Assembly: GCA_040954595.2 (NCBI GenBank)
Contig: CM082586.2
Coordinates: 2,542,001 to 2,606,000, forward strand
DNA length: 64,000 nucleotides
Reading direction: 5' to 3'
Origin: Balanoglossus misakiensis
Lineage: Eukaryota > Hemichordata
The translations under genes were made by a program, and so were the position numbers. This document shows, in pieces, positions 53,813 through 64,000 of this stretch. Position 1 is the first letter of the stretch. Each line of letters opens with the position of its first letter. A model generated the notes under the pieces. That model was not told the origin of the DNA. It did no database searches and saw nothing but the letters and a program-made list of their open reading frames with translations.

Positions 53813-56800
53813 ACTTAGATGCCATGTACGGCCTGTGCTAAATGTGCAGCCAAGCAAATTAACATCTACTGTACTGGAGGTATTAAATAGACATCAGTCA
53901 ATACTTGGGACAATAACAGCTTGCAGCAAGGGTTAGGTCAGATAGACTAAATATATCATATGTATATGTGTAAGGTAACATATGTATGCTTGCAGAGAGA
54001 TAATCTATTTCAAGGCTATATGCAAATGGTTCTTTTCTAAATGCTATTTCAGTACAGTTTATCATGCTTGTCAAGGCAATTAATTTATTCTAAAAATACC
54101 ATTCTACCCGTTTTCAGTCATTTTATGTTTAAAGTGAAAAATGTGTATTTTTAATGCTGCAGTAGCGTATTTATTCGGTGAATGGTTACTGTTTCTGGTG
54201 TGACTGCATGAAATATGTTGAAATTCCCAGTATTTTGGCTTGTCAGGGTTCAGTGATGCAAAACACAGGCATTTGCAATGACATGTGCTGTATGTGTTTA
54301 TAACTGTATAATGCGCGTTCTCTTATCGAGGCAGGTTTCATGTATATGTGCATGCGATCGTCTGTTAGGCATGCATTCGTGTACCGGTACAGTTCAGTAG
54401 GGAGGTGAATTGAAAACGAGGTCTGCCTGTGTGTGTGTGTGTGTGTGTGTGTGCATGTGCAAGTATGTGGTCTGATGTTTTGCAAGCAGTCTACAGATGT
54501 CATATTTTTGGATAAAGAATTGAAGAAAAAAATGCAATATATCCACCCACCTTGCTTTGTAAATATGAACGTACTAGTATATAGTGATATATTTTAAACA
54601 AGTGTTCTCGTTTTACTAGACAGTGTACTGAACTCCAAGTGTTTGTGTCTGATTTGTGTGGTGGTCGTCATTGCAAAGTGTATGTGCGATTTCATGTGTC
54701 AGTTCCTAACTTCTAAATGAGAGATTTGAAAATGTTTTATTTCACCAGATTACACCTTGCCATTTTATATTATTAACTCAATTTAGGCAGCTCATACTTT
54801 TAAAGAATTTTTATGAAATTTCACAAATCACATGGGAAAGTTTGGAAATGCAGTATTTTAACCAAAAACACATCAGTATTATCTTTGAACCTCCAAACTT
54901 GCTATTTAAAAAAATTGGGCACGAACTACTAGTATCACATTTCTCTTTTGTTCAATTTTTCTAGACTGTGTGATGTAAACGCAGTGATTATATTGGGACT
55001 TATTTTATGTAATAACCCTGATTTGATTTTTATTTGGGCAGCTTGTACTCATATTTGCTTTTTAAGAGTGTTTGTTAGGCTTTATTTGCCTGCTTGCTGT
55101 ATTTTCAAGAAGTAAGCTTACATGTATGAATGCAAAATGCATGCCTCTAACTTTATTTTTCGGCAAACAAATCAAAGTACTTTCGTTTTTCCCAGCTCTT
55201 TGCCATGTCCAAGCCGTTCTAGGACAGTCACCCCCGGGATGTTTAGCCATTGGTCACTTTTCACAACCCTATACTAACCATGGCCATGACTGATTAATGT
55301 CCAGGGGGTGTCAGTCCACACACAGTGACATGAAACCAAAGGACAGCACCTCAGTTTGACGAAGGTATTAAACAATAAAAAAATGTCAAACATACGCGGA
55401 TTTGCAACAAAGTAACAAAAAGAAAAAAAATGTAACAAAAAATTAATGGGCCAGTGAATTTCACTCAGGAAACAAAAGGAAATCACCTCAGTTTGTAACA
55501 ATAGTAACAAAAATACTTCAAACGTACCCCCATTGGCAACAAAGTAAAAGAAATCAAAGAAAATGTAACTAAAATTCAATTTTTATTGACCAATGAATTT
55601 CTCACAAAACCAATGGCAAAATGCGAGAAAAAGTGCAGTTCTTGGATCCTGTTAATTTAGTAATTTAAAATTTGAGATATAGGAGTGAGCTGGGCATAGC
55701 AAATGATATGGCACCTTTTCATAATCTTGATAGAAAACAATTATTTATAGCCAGTAAAGGTCATAAATGTCGAATGAAATATTAAAATTATGTGTATATA
55801 TTTGACATTTACATAAATCTTATTTTAATTGTAAAATTAAACTTATTACTTGATGTTCTGTATTTGTATGTTTGAAATAATTTTGTATTGCCGATTTTTG
55901 AGATTTAAAGTGCAATTTATGTATTTTTTTAATTGTTCAGATCATTAATGTATACTGCAGTAATAGGAAATTTACCAAGAAAGGGGGAAGTTCTGTAATG
56001 TTGTTGTTTACCCAGGCATGTTGGGAACCACTTGATGTTCATGGCAGGCTTCGCCTACCAACTCTTGAGAATTTGAAAGCAGGCAAAATGGGTTGTACAT
56101 GCATCAAAGCTAAATGATGAAAATATTAAAACTTTGGAATCGATTCTGTTGTAAAACTTGTACGAATCCGCTTGATTTTTCGAAAACATTCCGTGGGTTT
56201 GTTCTGAAAAGCTGAGAGGAGAAATTATATCTGTAACAAAAATCACTGAGAATCAGATTTGAAAAGGGGAAAAAACCCATTCATATGTAAACAAGGGTCG
56301 CCGTCGTTTTTAGAATTGTGCAACATGTGTTAGAGTGCGTCCCTGGATCAAAGTGCCCCACCTCAATTCCCATGCTGGTGGAAACGACGTTAAACGTATG
56401 TTAGCGACGCTGACGCACTGAAGAAACTTGGAGTGATTTCTGAGACCATTACAAGTAGTCCGAATCGGTAAGAGCTCCACTAAGTGACCATTGAAGCAAA
56501 ACGTATACGTATCTTTAACATATGTTGTATATTTGACAATAGCGCTGTAGCTATAAGTGAAAGGCCTACAAGCACTCAGTTGATCACGGCCACAGAGAGT
56601 GAACGTGCATGTATTTAGGCAACAAGTACTTGACGCCAAAACCAGGGTTGATTGTGTCCACAGTCACCATACTTATCGTTGATACAATTGTATATCATTC
56701 GATATTGATTCTGTCATATACTGTTTTTGATTCCTCTGGATGCATCCAATGCAACGTCACACGTTTATCCGCCATAGTGGTGACATCACCATACCACCAG

Positions 56801-56957
56801 CATTCTCGTCATATGATGCGCTCCAGTTAGCTGGCGTGTATTCACTCTTTCTTTATATAGGGTTATAGTCTATTTATACTCCGACGATATCCGTGTATAA
56901 AACGTAACCCACTGGTAATACTGACTTTAGTTTCCAATTGCCCTTCAGGTGACAACG

Positions 56958-58613
56958 ATGTTTTCCAAACCAAAGCAAAGTTACCTACATGCCGCATCGC
57001 GCTTTCCATTGACTGGGAAAACCTTGTGCGATTCCCTCGACCAATCAGCGGCCAGGTTCCCCGATCGAGAGGCTTACGTTTTCGTCAAGAATTCCACCAA
57101 GAAACGGTTCACGTTCAGACAACTACGAGAAGATGCTCTCCGTCTGGCCGCTGGTTTCGTTCACCTTGGTTTCGTGCCAGGTCAGCGTGTTGGAATCTGG
57201 TCCAACAATTGCTACGAGTGGGTCACTTCCCTCTATGCGATGGGTTACGCCAAACTGGTTTGCATTCGTGTATGGCCTGATTACAAGGAAGAGTATCTGG
57301 AATACGTGATCAACAAAACCCAAACCAGCGCTTTGATCCTCGCTTCCGGTGGCGACGAAGAGAGAGCCCTGCTGAATGTCTGTCCTGAGATGCAGAGAAC
57401 TGCAGGCATCACCTCGAAACTACCGTCTCTTCAGACCGTGATTCACCTTGGTAGTGAAGACAAGCCAGGCATGATACGATATGCAGACGTCCTGACGATG
57501 GGGGATAAGGAAGATTTCAAGCACGTCCAGGATTTGCGACAATCTGTTGGGCAAGATGATGAACTGGTAATGCAGTTCACGTCCGGCAGTACAGGGATGC
57601 CGAAGGTAGTGGTCAAATCGCATAGATGCATACTGGAAAATGTACATGCATTAGGTCGACACCTGTCGGAATTTACCGAAGGAGATGTTTGCTTTCTGTC
57701 GATGAGCTCCTTCGCCTATGCAAGCGGCGATCGTTCCTCCTTTATGGGCGTCAGTCATGGTTTCAAAACGGTTATACCAGATCCTAAGTCTGGACCAGAA
57801 GCGTGGGCAACTTTGATCTCAGAAGAAAACGTCTCGGTCGTTTTTCTTCTGTTTAATTTCTTCTTGGAGTTTCTCAATCACGCCAAGGTCCAAGAGCCTG
57901 ATTTGAGTTCTCTGAAGTACCTCATCACAGCTGGTAACTTCGTTCCCGCTGAAATTCTGGAAATGGGAAGGCGCATGATACACCCGAATATTTATACCAT
58001 TTTGGGAAGTACAGAGCTGGGTCTCATGACGATCAACCACAACAGCGAGAAGTTTGAAAAGGTTGGCTATCCCTTAGATCACAACGAGGTGAAAATAATC
58101 GACGACGACGGCCAAATCGTACCTCGGGGGACCACAGGAGAGCTGTGCGTAAGATCACCGTACATGATGATTAGATATGAAGGTGATGATTTCAAAACGG
58201 AGTTAGCTAAGGATAAGTCCGGCTGGTTTCACACCAACGATCTCTGTACCATGGATGAAGATGGCTGCCTTGATATCGTTGGGCGCAAGAGGGATATCAT
58301 TATAAAAGGGGCCGCCAATGTCTATCCCTTTTCTGTTGATCGAGTTCTCATCAGGCACCCAAAAGTCAAGCTGTCGCAGACGGTGGGAGTTCCCGATGAA
58401 AGATACGGAGAAGAAATTTGTGCCTGCATTTGTCTGGAAGACGGAGGAGAAGAAGCCAAGGCGGAGGAAATTGTGGAATTCGCAAGACCCCTTCTGCCAG
58501 ATTTTAGCATGCCGAAGTACATACTTTTTTTCGACGTCTTTCCTTCCAGCCCAACTGGCAAAGTTATCCGAGCTGAACTCAAACGCATGGCCCGGGAAAA
58601 GATCGGGATGTGA
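56958..58613 (+). CDS. acyl-CoA synthetase-family (AMP-forming, ACSF2/4-coumarate-CoA-ligase-like) enzyme, intronless
   Basis: One uninterrupted frame encodes 551 residues. The AMP-binding signature TSGSTGMPK lies near residue 208, followed by the ATP/adenylate motif GSTELG near 355, the GWFHTNDLCTMDEDG and IVGRKRDIIIKGA hinge region near 420-450, and the catalytic-lysine motif PTGK with Lys535. All core motifs of the acyl/aryl adenylate-forming enzymes are present, so it should activate a carboxylic acid via an acyl-AMP to a CoA thioester. The substrate cannot be read. There is no clear mitochondrial presequence, unlike ACSF2, and no obvious SKL peroxisomal tail (it ends EKIGM). GTG lies in frame three codons earlier; the ATG was chosen. 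CCCTTCAG just upstream (56941-56948) could be an acceptor, so a 5'UTR intron is possible. Neighbouring genes have 3-33 coding exons, so a retrocopy origin is possible. Confidence 0.9.
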   Translation: MFSKPKQSYLHAASRFPLTGKTLCDSLDQSAARFPDREAYVFVKNSTKKRFTFRQLREDALRLAAGFVHLGFVPGQRVGIWSNNCYEWVTSLYAMGYAKLVCIRVWPDYKEEYLEYVINKTQTSALILASGGDEERALLNVCPEMQRTAGITSKLPSLQTVIHLGSEDKPGMIRYADVLTMGDKEDFKHVQDLRQSVGQDDELVMQFTSGSTGMPKVVVKSHRCILENVHALGRHLSEFTEGDVCFLSMSSFAYASGDRSSFMGVSHGFKTVIPDPKSGPEAWATLISEENVSVVFLLFNFFLEFLNHAKVQEPDLSSLKYLITAGNFVPAEILEMGRRMIHPNIYTILGSTELGLMTINHNSEKFEKVGYPLDHNEVKIIDDDGQIVPRGTTGELCVRSPYMMIRYEGDDFKTELAKDKSGWFHTNDLCTMDEDGCLDIVGRKRDIIIKGAANVYPFSVDRVLIRHPKVKLSQTVGVPDERYGEEICACICLEDGGEEAKAEEIVEFARPLLPDFSMPKYILFFDVFPSSPTGKVIRAELKRMAREKIGM

Positions 58614-59287
58614 AGGCCAATTGGAAGAAAGATATAACCTCCGTCGATTTATTGATGTCCAACTCGAAACGAGCCACAGTGTCTTTCCAAACTTACTAAT
58701 TTCTCACATGCATGGCCAGTTACTAACCTCTGACCCTTAAATACCGAAGTGTTCGCCCATGGATGCAAGTGTAGTGCTGAATCGGTATATGCGATGACCA
58801 AGCCCTGATTTAAATGTGAATCTTATACACTCCAGAAAGACGTCACATTCATGCCATTTCTGTCGGTTTTATAATCCATTGACTTTGCTAAACACGACCA
58901 TATTTATTCAGAAGTCAACTTTGTACAGAAGATGCATTCATCTCAACTGCATATACCAAGTTCCCTTGCCACCCAACATTTGGACATCACTCGAGATTCT
59001 AGTGCCTAGTGGAGGAAGATATTTGGAAATTATCCTATGCAATATTTGTGAGTGATCGGCTTTTGCGGGTTTGCGTGGCATGTATACTATACCATAGGTT
59101 TTCCCAGGGAATTCCTAATTAACATACAGCAAGGCCAAGGGGTCACTGACCGACTCCAACGGATCATGCAGTTCATCGCCTGCCTAGGCGACATATTTCG
59201 ACAGTCTAGATCAACATCAGGGCTCATGTGTTTCCCTAATTTGCAGTGTCTCCACGGACGTTAATGTGTTTAAATAAATATACAGTA

Positions 59288-59500
59288 TCTGACTAACCTC
59301 TCATTATAAACCAGTAATTTTTTGACAAGAAATACTTATACATAGTAATACGTAAATTTGAATATTATACATATGTAAATTTCAATTAATTAATATACAT
59401 GTATATCTGACTAACCTCTCGATATAAACCAGTAATTTTTGACAAATGGTATACTTATGCATGTGTAAATTTGAATTAATTAATATAATCAATTAAGAGG
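59288..59500. repeat. tandem duplication with 118-bp period
   Basis: TCTGACTAACCTCTC starts at 59288 and again at 59406, followed in both by ATAAACCAGTAATTTTT and, further on, GTAAATTTGAAT and AATTAATATA. The copies have point changes and small indels. It lies in the 3' flank of the acyl-CoA synthetase-like gene. Confidence 0.85.
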
Positions 59501-59641
59501 AAATTTGGCAGCTTTAACGTATGCCAGTTCTAAGTGGGAATGGAATGTTCGATCACAACGTCAAATACTTTCACTGAGATTAATCTAACTTTCAAGACAG
59601 CCCAAGTATTGGCATTAAACAACTTAGGAGCATAGTTCATT

Positions 59642-59744
59642 GACCATACAGATCCAGTGCCCAGTACAAAGAGGAGTGGTGATGACTATGCCCTTGAATT
59701 GAAATACAATAAGCCGCTCTCCGGAGACGCTTTGTGCCTGGTGG
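59642..59744 (+). repeat. dispersed repeat, copy 2
   Basis: This matches the repeat at 53721-53812 from GACCA to CTTTGTGCCTGG, with a roughly 10-bp insertion in the second half. It is followed at once by GGTTCGAGTC, identical to the core of a tRNA-type B box, but I see no well-placed A box. It directly precedes the foldback element. Confidence 0.65.
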
Positions 59745-59788
59745 TTCGAGTCAGCTGTCGTTTTGGGGGTCATATGTATATACATGTA

Positions 59789-60146
59789 TCTAGCCGTGTT
59801 TTGAACGCTTTGCTTCCAAAACTACAGTCTAGCCTCGTGAATGCCACTGGCCAAACCTGATACCATTTGCTGGGAATTGTGAGTGAAGTCAATCACATAC
59901 TTTGGTTTCCAACTATTGGACAATGGATATGTGTAATTAAGGATGGGCTGGTAATATTGGCCCTGCCTTCACTATAATGTTACACCAAATCAAAATGGCT
60001 CAGTTTATGTGATTGACCTCATACAGACGCTAGTTATATCACAATTCCCAGCAAGGGGTATAAGGCCTTATTGGACCAGTGGCATCCACGAGGATAGCCG
60101 TTTAAGTTTAGGAAGCAAAGCGGACAAGACACGCCTGGATACTAGA
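59789..60146. mobile_element. ~360-bp foldback element with long imperfect inverted repeats
   Basis: Arms at 59789-59899 and 60006-60146 are reverse complements over blocks such as CGCTTTGCTTCC, GATGCCACTGG-type sequence, TTGCTGGGAATTGTGA and GTCAATCACATA, with indels. The 106-bp centre is unique. No protein is encoded. Together with the dispersed repeat at its left it may form a larger element. Confidence 0.75.
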
Positions 60147-63100
60147 CTATGGAGGTCATACAATAGTCATCGGTAACACGGCAACAAACAAAAAATCCGG
60201 GCTTCGAGGACACGTATAGTGACGTGCTACCAGTTTCTCTACATGCATATACGTTCTAGACTACTTAAATTTACCGTCGCCTTCATGACCATCTTGATGG
60301 CTTAGGTGAGGGTATCATCAATATTATTGTCAGAGATCACCATCCCTCGTGCAGGCTAACAATCATGATATTGCCCTCGCTAACGCCCGTTTGTTATTAT
60401 TTAACTATTTCACCAAATCGTGACCATGCACTAGCGCATTCCATTATTGATTTTAATTATGACAATAACTACTGGTATTGTCTTACCATAAGTTTGAAAT
60501 AATGTGGTATTTGATATTGGTCTTTAGGGAAATAAATATATCACTGATATAAACGTTAATAACTTGTTTTGACTTGGTTGTTTTTATTTCTTGCAATTTA
60601 CTGATTTCGTAAAGAGCTCCCAGCACTCTTCTCTGCTGGGGGGGGGGGGGGCAGGGAAGCCCTTGAACAACGGTTTTTCCAGTCTAGGGGCACCATACTG
60701 TGATAGAAGGACTGCGGGGGTACATGACGGAACTCCATGACCTCTCGGCGCGATCTGTGTGTGCAGCAAAGAAGTTAATTTAAGGGTGATGCGCTAGATT
60801 AAAAGATTCAGTCGTGTGCTGGCGCTCCGACGCAGTGACTACGCCCCAAACTGGTAAAAATCGGTAGTTGCAAAGCCAAACGCCACAAAGGGTCGTGACC
60901 GGTCATAGACAGACGACTGAATCGTTCAGTTTAGCGATGCACAAGTGAAAATAACTTGTGTACTGCACAGCGTAGAGGTCATTGAGTTCAGTTATTTTTG
61001 CAACTGATTCTGCACATTTGGCGAAAACTGAAGTTTCGATCATAGCGTTTCGATTTTCAGTACAGACGGAATACGGTGACGCCGCAACATAGAGACGAAA
61101 GGTGAACTGCGCGGACTTGTGCGCATGTGTCTCTTCCCGGCGTAAAATTACATTGAGATTGCTAGGAAACTCACTTCTACTATTGTCATTTCCATGAAAT
61201 TTTACACACAGTTCAGTCAAATAAAAATAAATTCCCTATGCTTTATGAATAGACCATGGTGCGTATGTCCGTGGATATATCAGCTCACTTGGCCTACACT
61301 TATTCTATCGTTCATTGTAGGGGCGTGGCGCACATCTGTCAGACAAGAGTAAAGAGATTCCTCTGAAACACTTATCCTGTCTTATAGCGAGTTAGCCTTG
61401 GCTGCCAAAATTATTTATACACTAATATGTACCTTGACATATTGCTGTACAATGCGAAGCGCGTGACGCAAATGGGTAAGCGTTATTGTCCCCTCATTGT
61501 AGTGGGTCGGTCATGTGCATACGTTATTGTTCAGCAAACACCGCCGCTTTGCGAAACTGGTAAAAACCGGTCTTGGAAAGCAAAACGCCTTGTTAATGAA
61601 CACACCCGTGTCGTTTATAGTATTTCAAATCGGAGGCTGATCGTGGCGACTACTGTCCGTCAGGCCGTGGCGAGTCGGAAGAAAATTGACGAGGACAGCA
61701 CATCTTGTCCAGCAGTGTCGCCGCGATACACGTGAGTATTTTTTACAGAGCCGTTTTTTTCCCGTCGTCATGGAGATTTATAGAGATGTGTTCCGTTTTT
61801 TTTTCAGTGTGTGGCGGCGCTCGTAAGAAACCTTTTGCCCTACTTGCGTTGTATGTAACCGCCGCGCCGCTCAAAACCGGAATACTTGCGTCGAAAAATT
61901 GGGTTGGCGAAAATCAGGATTCGATATGGACAAAAAAAATATAGGGTTGCACACAAAAAAATGTTGAAAAATAAGGCTTATAAAAAGATAACCCCGCCAT
62001 ATTAGATTTTCTAGGGAGGGGTTTTAGAATTTCTGGAAAAACCTACACCACCAGATGCCTGTGGCGCAATATGTAAGATTTTGACCAGTCCTCGACAAAT
62101 ACACACGGGTGATAACGAGTACGAGTACACATGGACATGTACCTTTATGTACTAGTATCTATTTCTCTATGTATGTATGTATGTGTGTGTGTCTGTGTGT
62201 GGGTGTGTGCCCGGATGAATGTGCGCGCGCATGTGTAAGTCGACGCAATGCCAAACTGTATCAGCCCCACCCCACCCCCACCCCTAAGCAAATTTATCCT
62301 CTGTCGAGTTAGTGAAGTTAGAGTATAGTGAACCTGTGGAGCGCTCCTTTTGGCGACTGACTATAAAATCACGTATAACCACAACAATTACCGTAAGTGC
62401 ATGTTAGACATTCAAAGGATAGTGCACTATTGACATAAGAACATAATTGAGAGTTATAGTTGTAGGTTACACCTTAAAAATCGGTGGCCAGTGAAAAAAG
62501 GGGACGTGAAAAAAAAAAGTCGCCCACTTTTGGGGGATTTGATAACTAAAGATTCAGTGAAGACGCCGCAGACACCTTCCCCTCCCGAATATCAAATGGA
62601 CTACGCCAATCGTAGCTCGAGGACGGTGAATGATATAGATGCGGCCGGGTGTCCTTTCACATTCCAATCTAGTTTCATGGCCAGGTGCGAGGTAATGGGT
62701 GATCGTCCATGGTTGGTCCACGGGCCTTGGGGGAGAAACATGGTGCGCTGCTGTGACGTGTTAATTGCGAGATGTGCGATAGTTATGACAGTAGGACTTC
62801 CCTGATAAGTCATTTACAGTCTGTTGCCAAGCTTTTGACAATTGCGGTTGCATTAAGTGTTACCAACTTCCCACTTGTCACTTGGTGATTTTGTGCCTTT
62901 ATAAAGATTCTTAACTATTCGGTTTTTCGACATCTCGAATTTTTTACTCCTTACTTTTCGCGTTTTCGCTTGCTTTGAGCGTAGACCCTGCAGCGACAGG
63001 GTATATGCTTTGAGCGAGTTGCGCTACCGACCTGTGGGTTTCGATTACAAAGGCTAGATTCTACGTGGCTATGGATTATACTGGTGATAAACTGGCATGA

Positions 63101-64000
63101 TCTGGCTGTTGTGATAACAAAGGCGTTTTTGGACAAAGGACCTGGAACACGGAGATGCGCTGGGGGTCAGGGATATAGCGAGGACGCAGGATAGGGCATT
63201 CTCAGTCCGGTCACGATTGTAGCGCGTGGATACCCCATGCTGGGTTAGCTACACACTCTCTACGGGGTGGGGTGTGGGTGCGGGAGAATGGGGTAAGGGT
63301 GAACCCTTTGATATCCTAGAGGCGAAGAAAGTTAAGGGGATGATTTGTAGCGGCCAAATTAACTATAGAAAAGTCATCCACAAGGAACGGACTATCAGGC
63401 TCTCGGGAATAAAAGAGAAAATCAGAAGTGGGTGTGTTCTGTCATTTTTTCCAGCTTGCTTTTGGGCGCGACTGCATAGCAAAATGTGTTATAATTTCAT
63501 CATTTGATGAAATTTTATTGTAACATTTCTTATCTCCACATTAAAGCCTTGTAGGCATATTATTTTTACTATAATGGGCTGTTTGTCCGTTACAACTGGT
63601 TCCTTTCTCATTTGAATATCTGCCAATTTGTATGAAGCATGCGACAGTCATGTGAAACATCGATTTGTCCGTAGGGTCGAAGTTCATGAACAACACCGTA
63701 TCAAATGCTTTATAATACTGGAATTTTGTCAGCTGTCATTGGTGTTTGCTTGTCTCGCTGTTATTTTTGTCAAGCAACTTGCACTTATTTATAACCCTGA
63801 CTATGCGTGTTTATGTGGCCTTTATACATTTGATGTTTACGGCGATTTTGCAATATGTCAGGATACGATAATTGGTCATTGACCAATATATGCGCGATGA
63901 GGATCACGTGTCCCGACTCTTGATGACTCCCTAACTCCGCATTTGCAACGTGTCTTCATGCTTTTTATGGATATGACGAACACTTCTCGCTATAGTGAAC
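60147..64000. other. right edge without recognised genes
   Basis: No exon could be supported. A 37-bp repeat (AAACTGGTAAAAATCGG core) occurs at 60848-60884 and again, with a few changes, at 61554-61589. A stretch near 62545-62690, bounded by an AG and a GAG/GTAATG donor, is open and codes a mixed sequence with TPSPPEYQMDYANRSSRT, but I recognise no family. A short hairpin flanked by GCTCAAAGCA repeats lies at about 62970-63025. Confidence 0.4.

Larger units (their letters stand above)
51019..56957. other. gene-poor AT-rich region
   Basis: Nearly 6 kb lack a convincing exon. It holds the 3'UTR of the mucin-like gene, a (GT)n tract at about 54429-54453, a TIR element at 51615, one copy of a dispersed repeat at 53721, and the promoter of the acyl-CoA synthetase-like gene at the right end. 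Confidence 0.5.

Noticed and set aside
53655-53936. 93-codon frame preceded by a good acceptor
   Set aside because: Its core is the dispersed repeat also seen at 59642 with indels that shift frame, so coding is unlikely.
62491-62805. 104-codon frame with TPSPPEYQMDYANRSSRT
   Set aside because: It begins at GTG, has no recognisable domain, and only one plausible donor supports it as an exon.
62960-63060. tRNA-like stretch on the minus strand (GGTAGCGCAACTCG)
   Set aside because: It resembles an A box but no B box or cloverleaf follows; a decayed tRNA-derived repeat is possible but not supported.

Overview
The window is animal nuclear DNA. Nearly all genes are split into many small exons with GT/AG introns, CDS ends lie near AATAAA-type signals, and introns and spacers are full of microsatellites, foldback elements and MITE-like repeats. 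An animal laccase, a gene with two tandem death domains, a large EGF/YWTD receptor and compact introns suggest an invertebrate deuterostome, most probably a lancelet (Branchiostoma). The species is an inference; I could not test it by alignment.

Layout. (1) 1-4955, minus: an EGF-like/YWTD protein of the LDL-receptor-related type, built as a type II membrane protein, with its C-terminus unresolved. (2) 7640-13339, plus: a complete 13-exon laccase with all four copper motifs. (3) 13869-16047, minus: NUP42 (7 exons). (4) 16474-26747, plus: MCM3AP/GANP (33 exons, all junctions in phase). Genes 3 and 4 are head to head across about 430 bp, and both products act in nuclear mRNA export. (5) 27721-29013, minus: a 237-residue protein of two death domains. 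(6) 30155-36327, minus: gamma-tubulin complex component 5 (21 exons). (7) 36442-38480, plus: ribosomal protein S8 (6 exons), only 114 bp from the GCP5 start codon. Its last intron holds a C/D snoRNA whose guide fits the conserved U46/snR63 target in 28S rRNA. (8) 43508-44650, plus: a tentative unrecognised small gene seen only as in-phase exons. (9) 47678-51018, plus: a mucin-like type I membrane protein with a 2.5-kb Thr-rich exon and a PDZ-type C-terminus. (10) 56958-58613, plus: an intronless acyl-CoA synthetase-family enzyme.

The rest is gene-poor: 4956-7639, 38481-47677, 51019-56957 and 58614-64000. It is marked by repeats: a 56-bp perfect palindrome, a ~92-bp TIR element in at least three copies, a 143-bp hairpin abutting a 169-bp TIR element inside MCM3AP, a ~360-bp foldback at 59.8-60.1 kb, and a dispersed repeat at 53.7 and 59.65 kb. 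I see no CRISPR array, operon or bacterial-type system.

Exon models were made by hand from splice consensus, phase and family resemblance. Family names rest on recognised motifs, not on a search.
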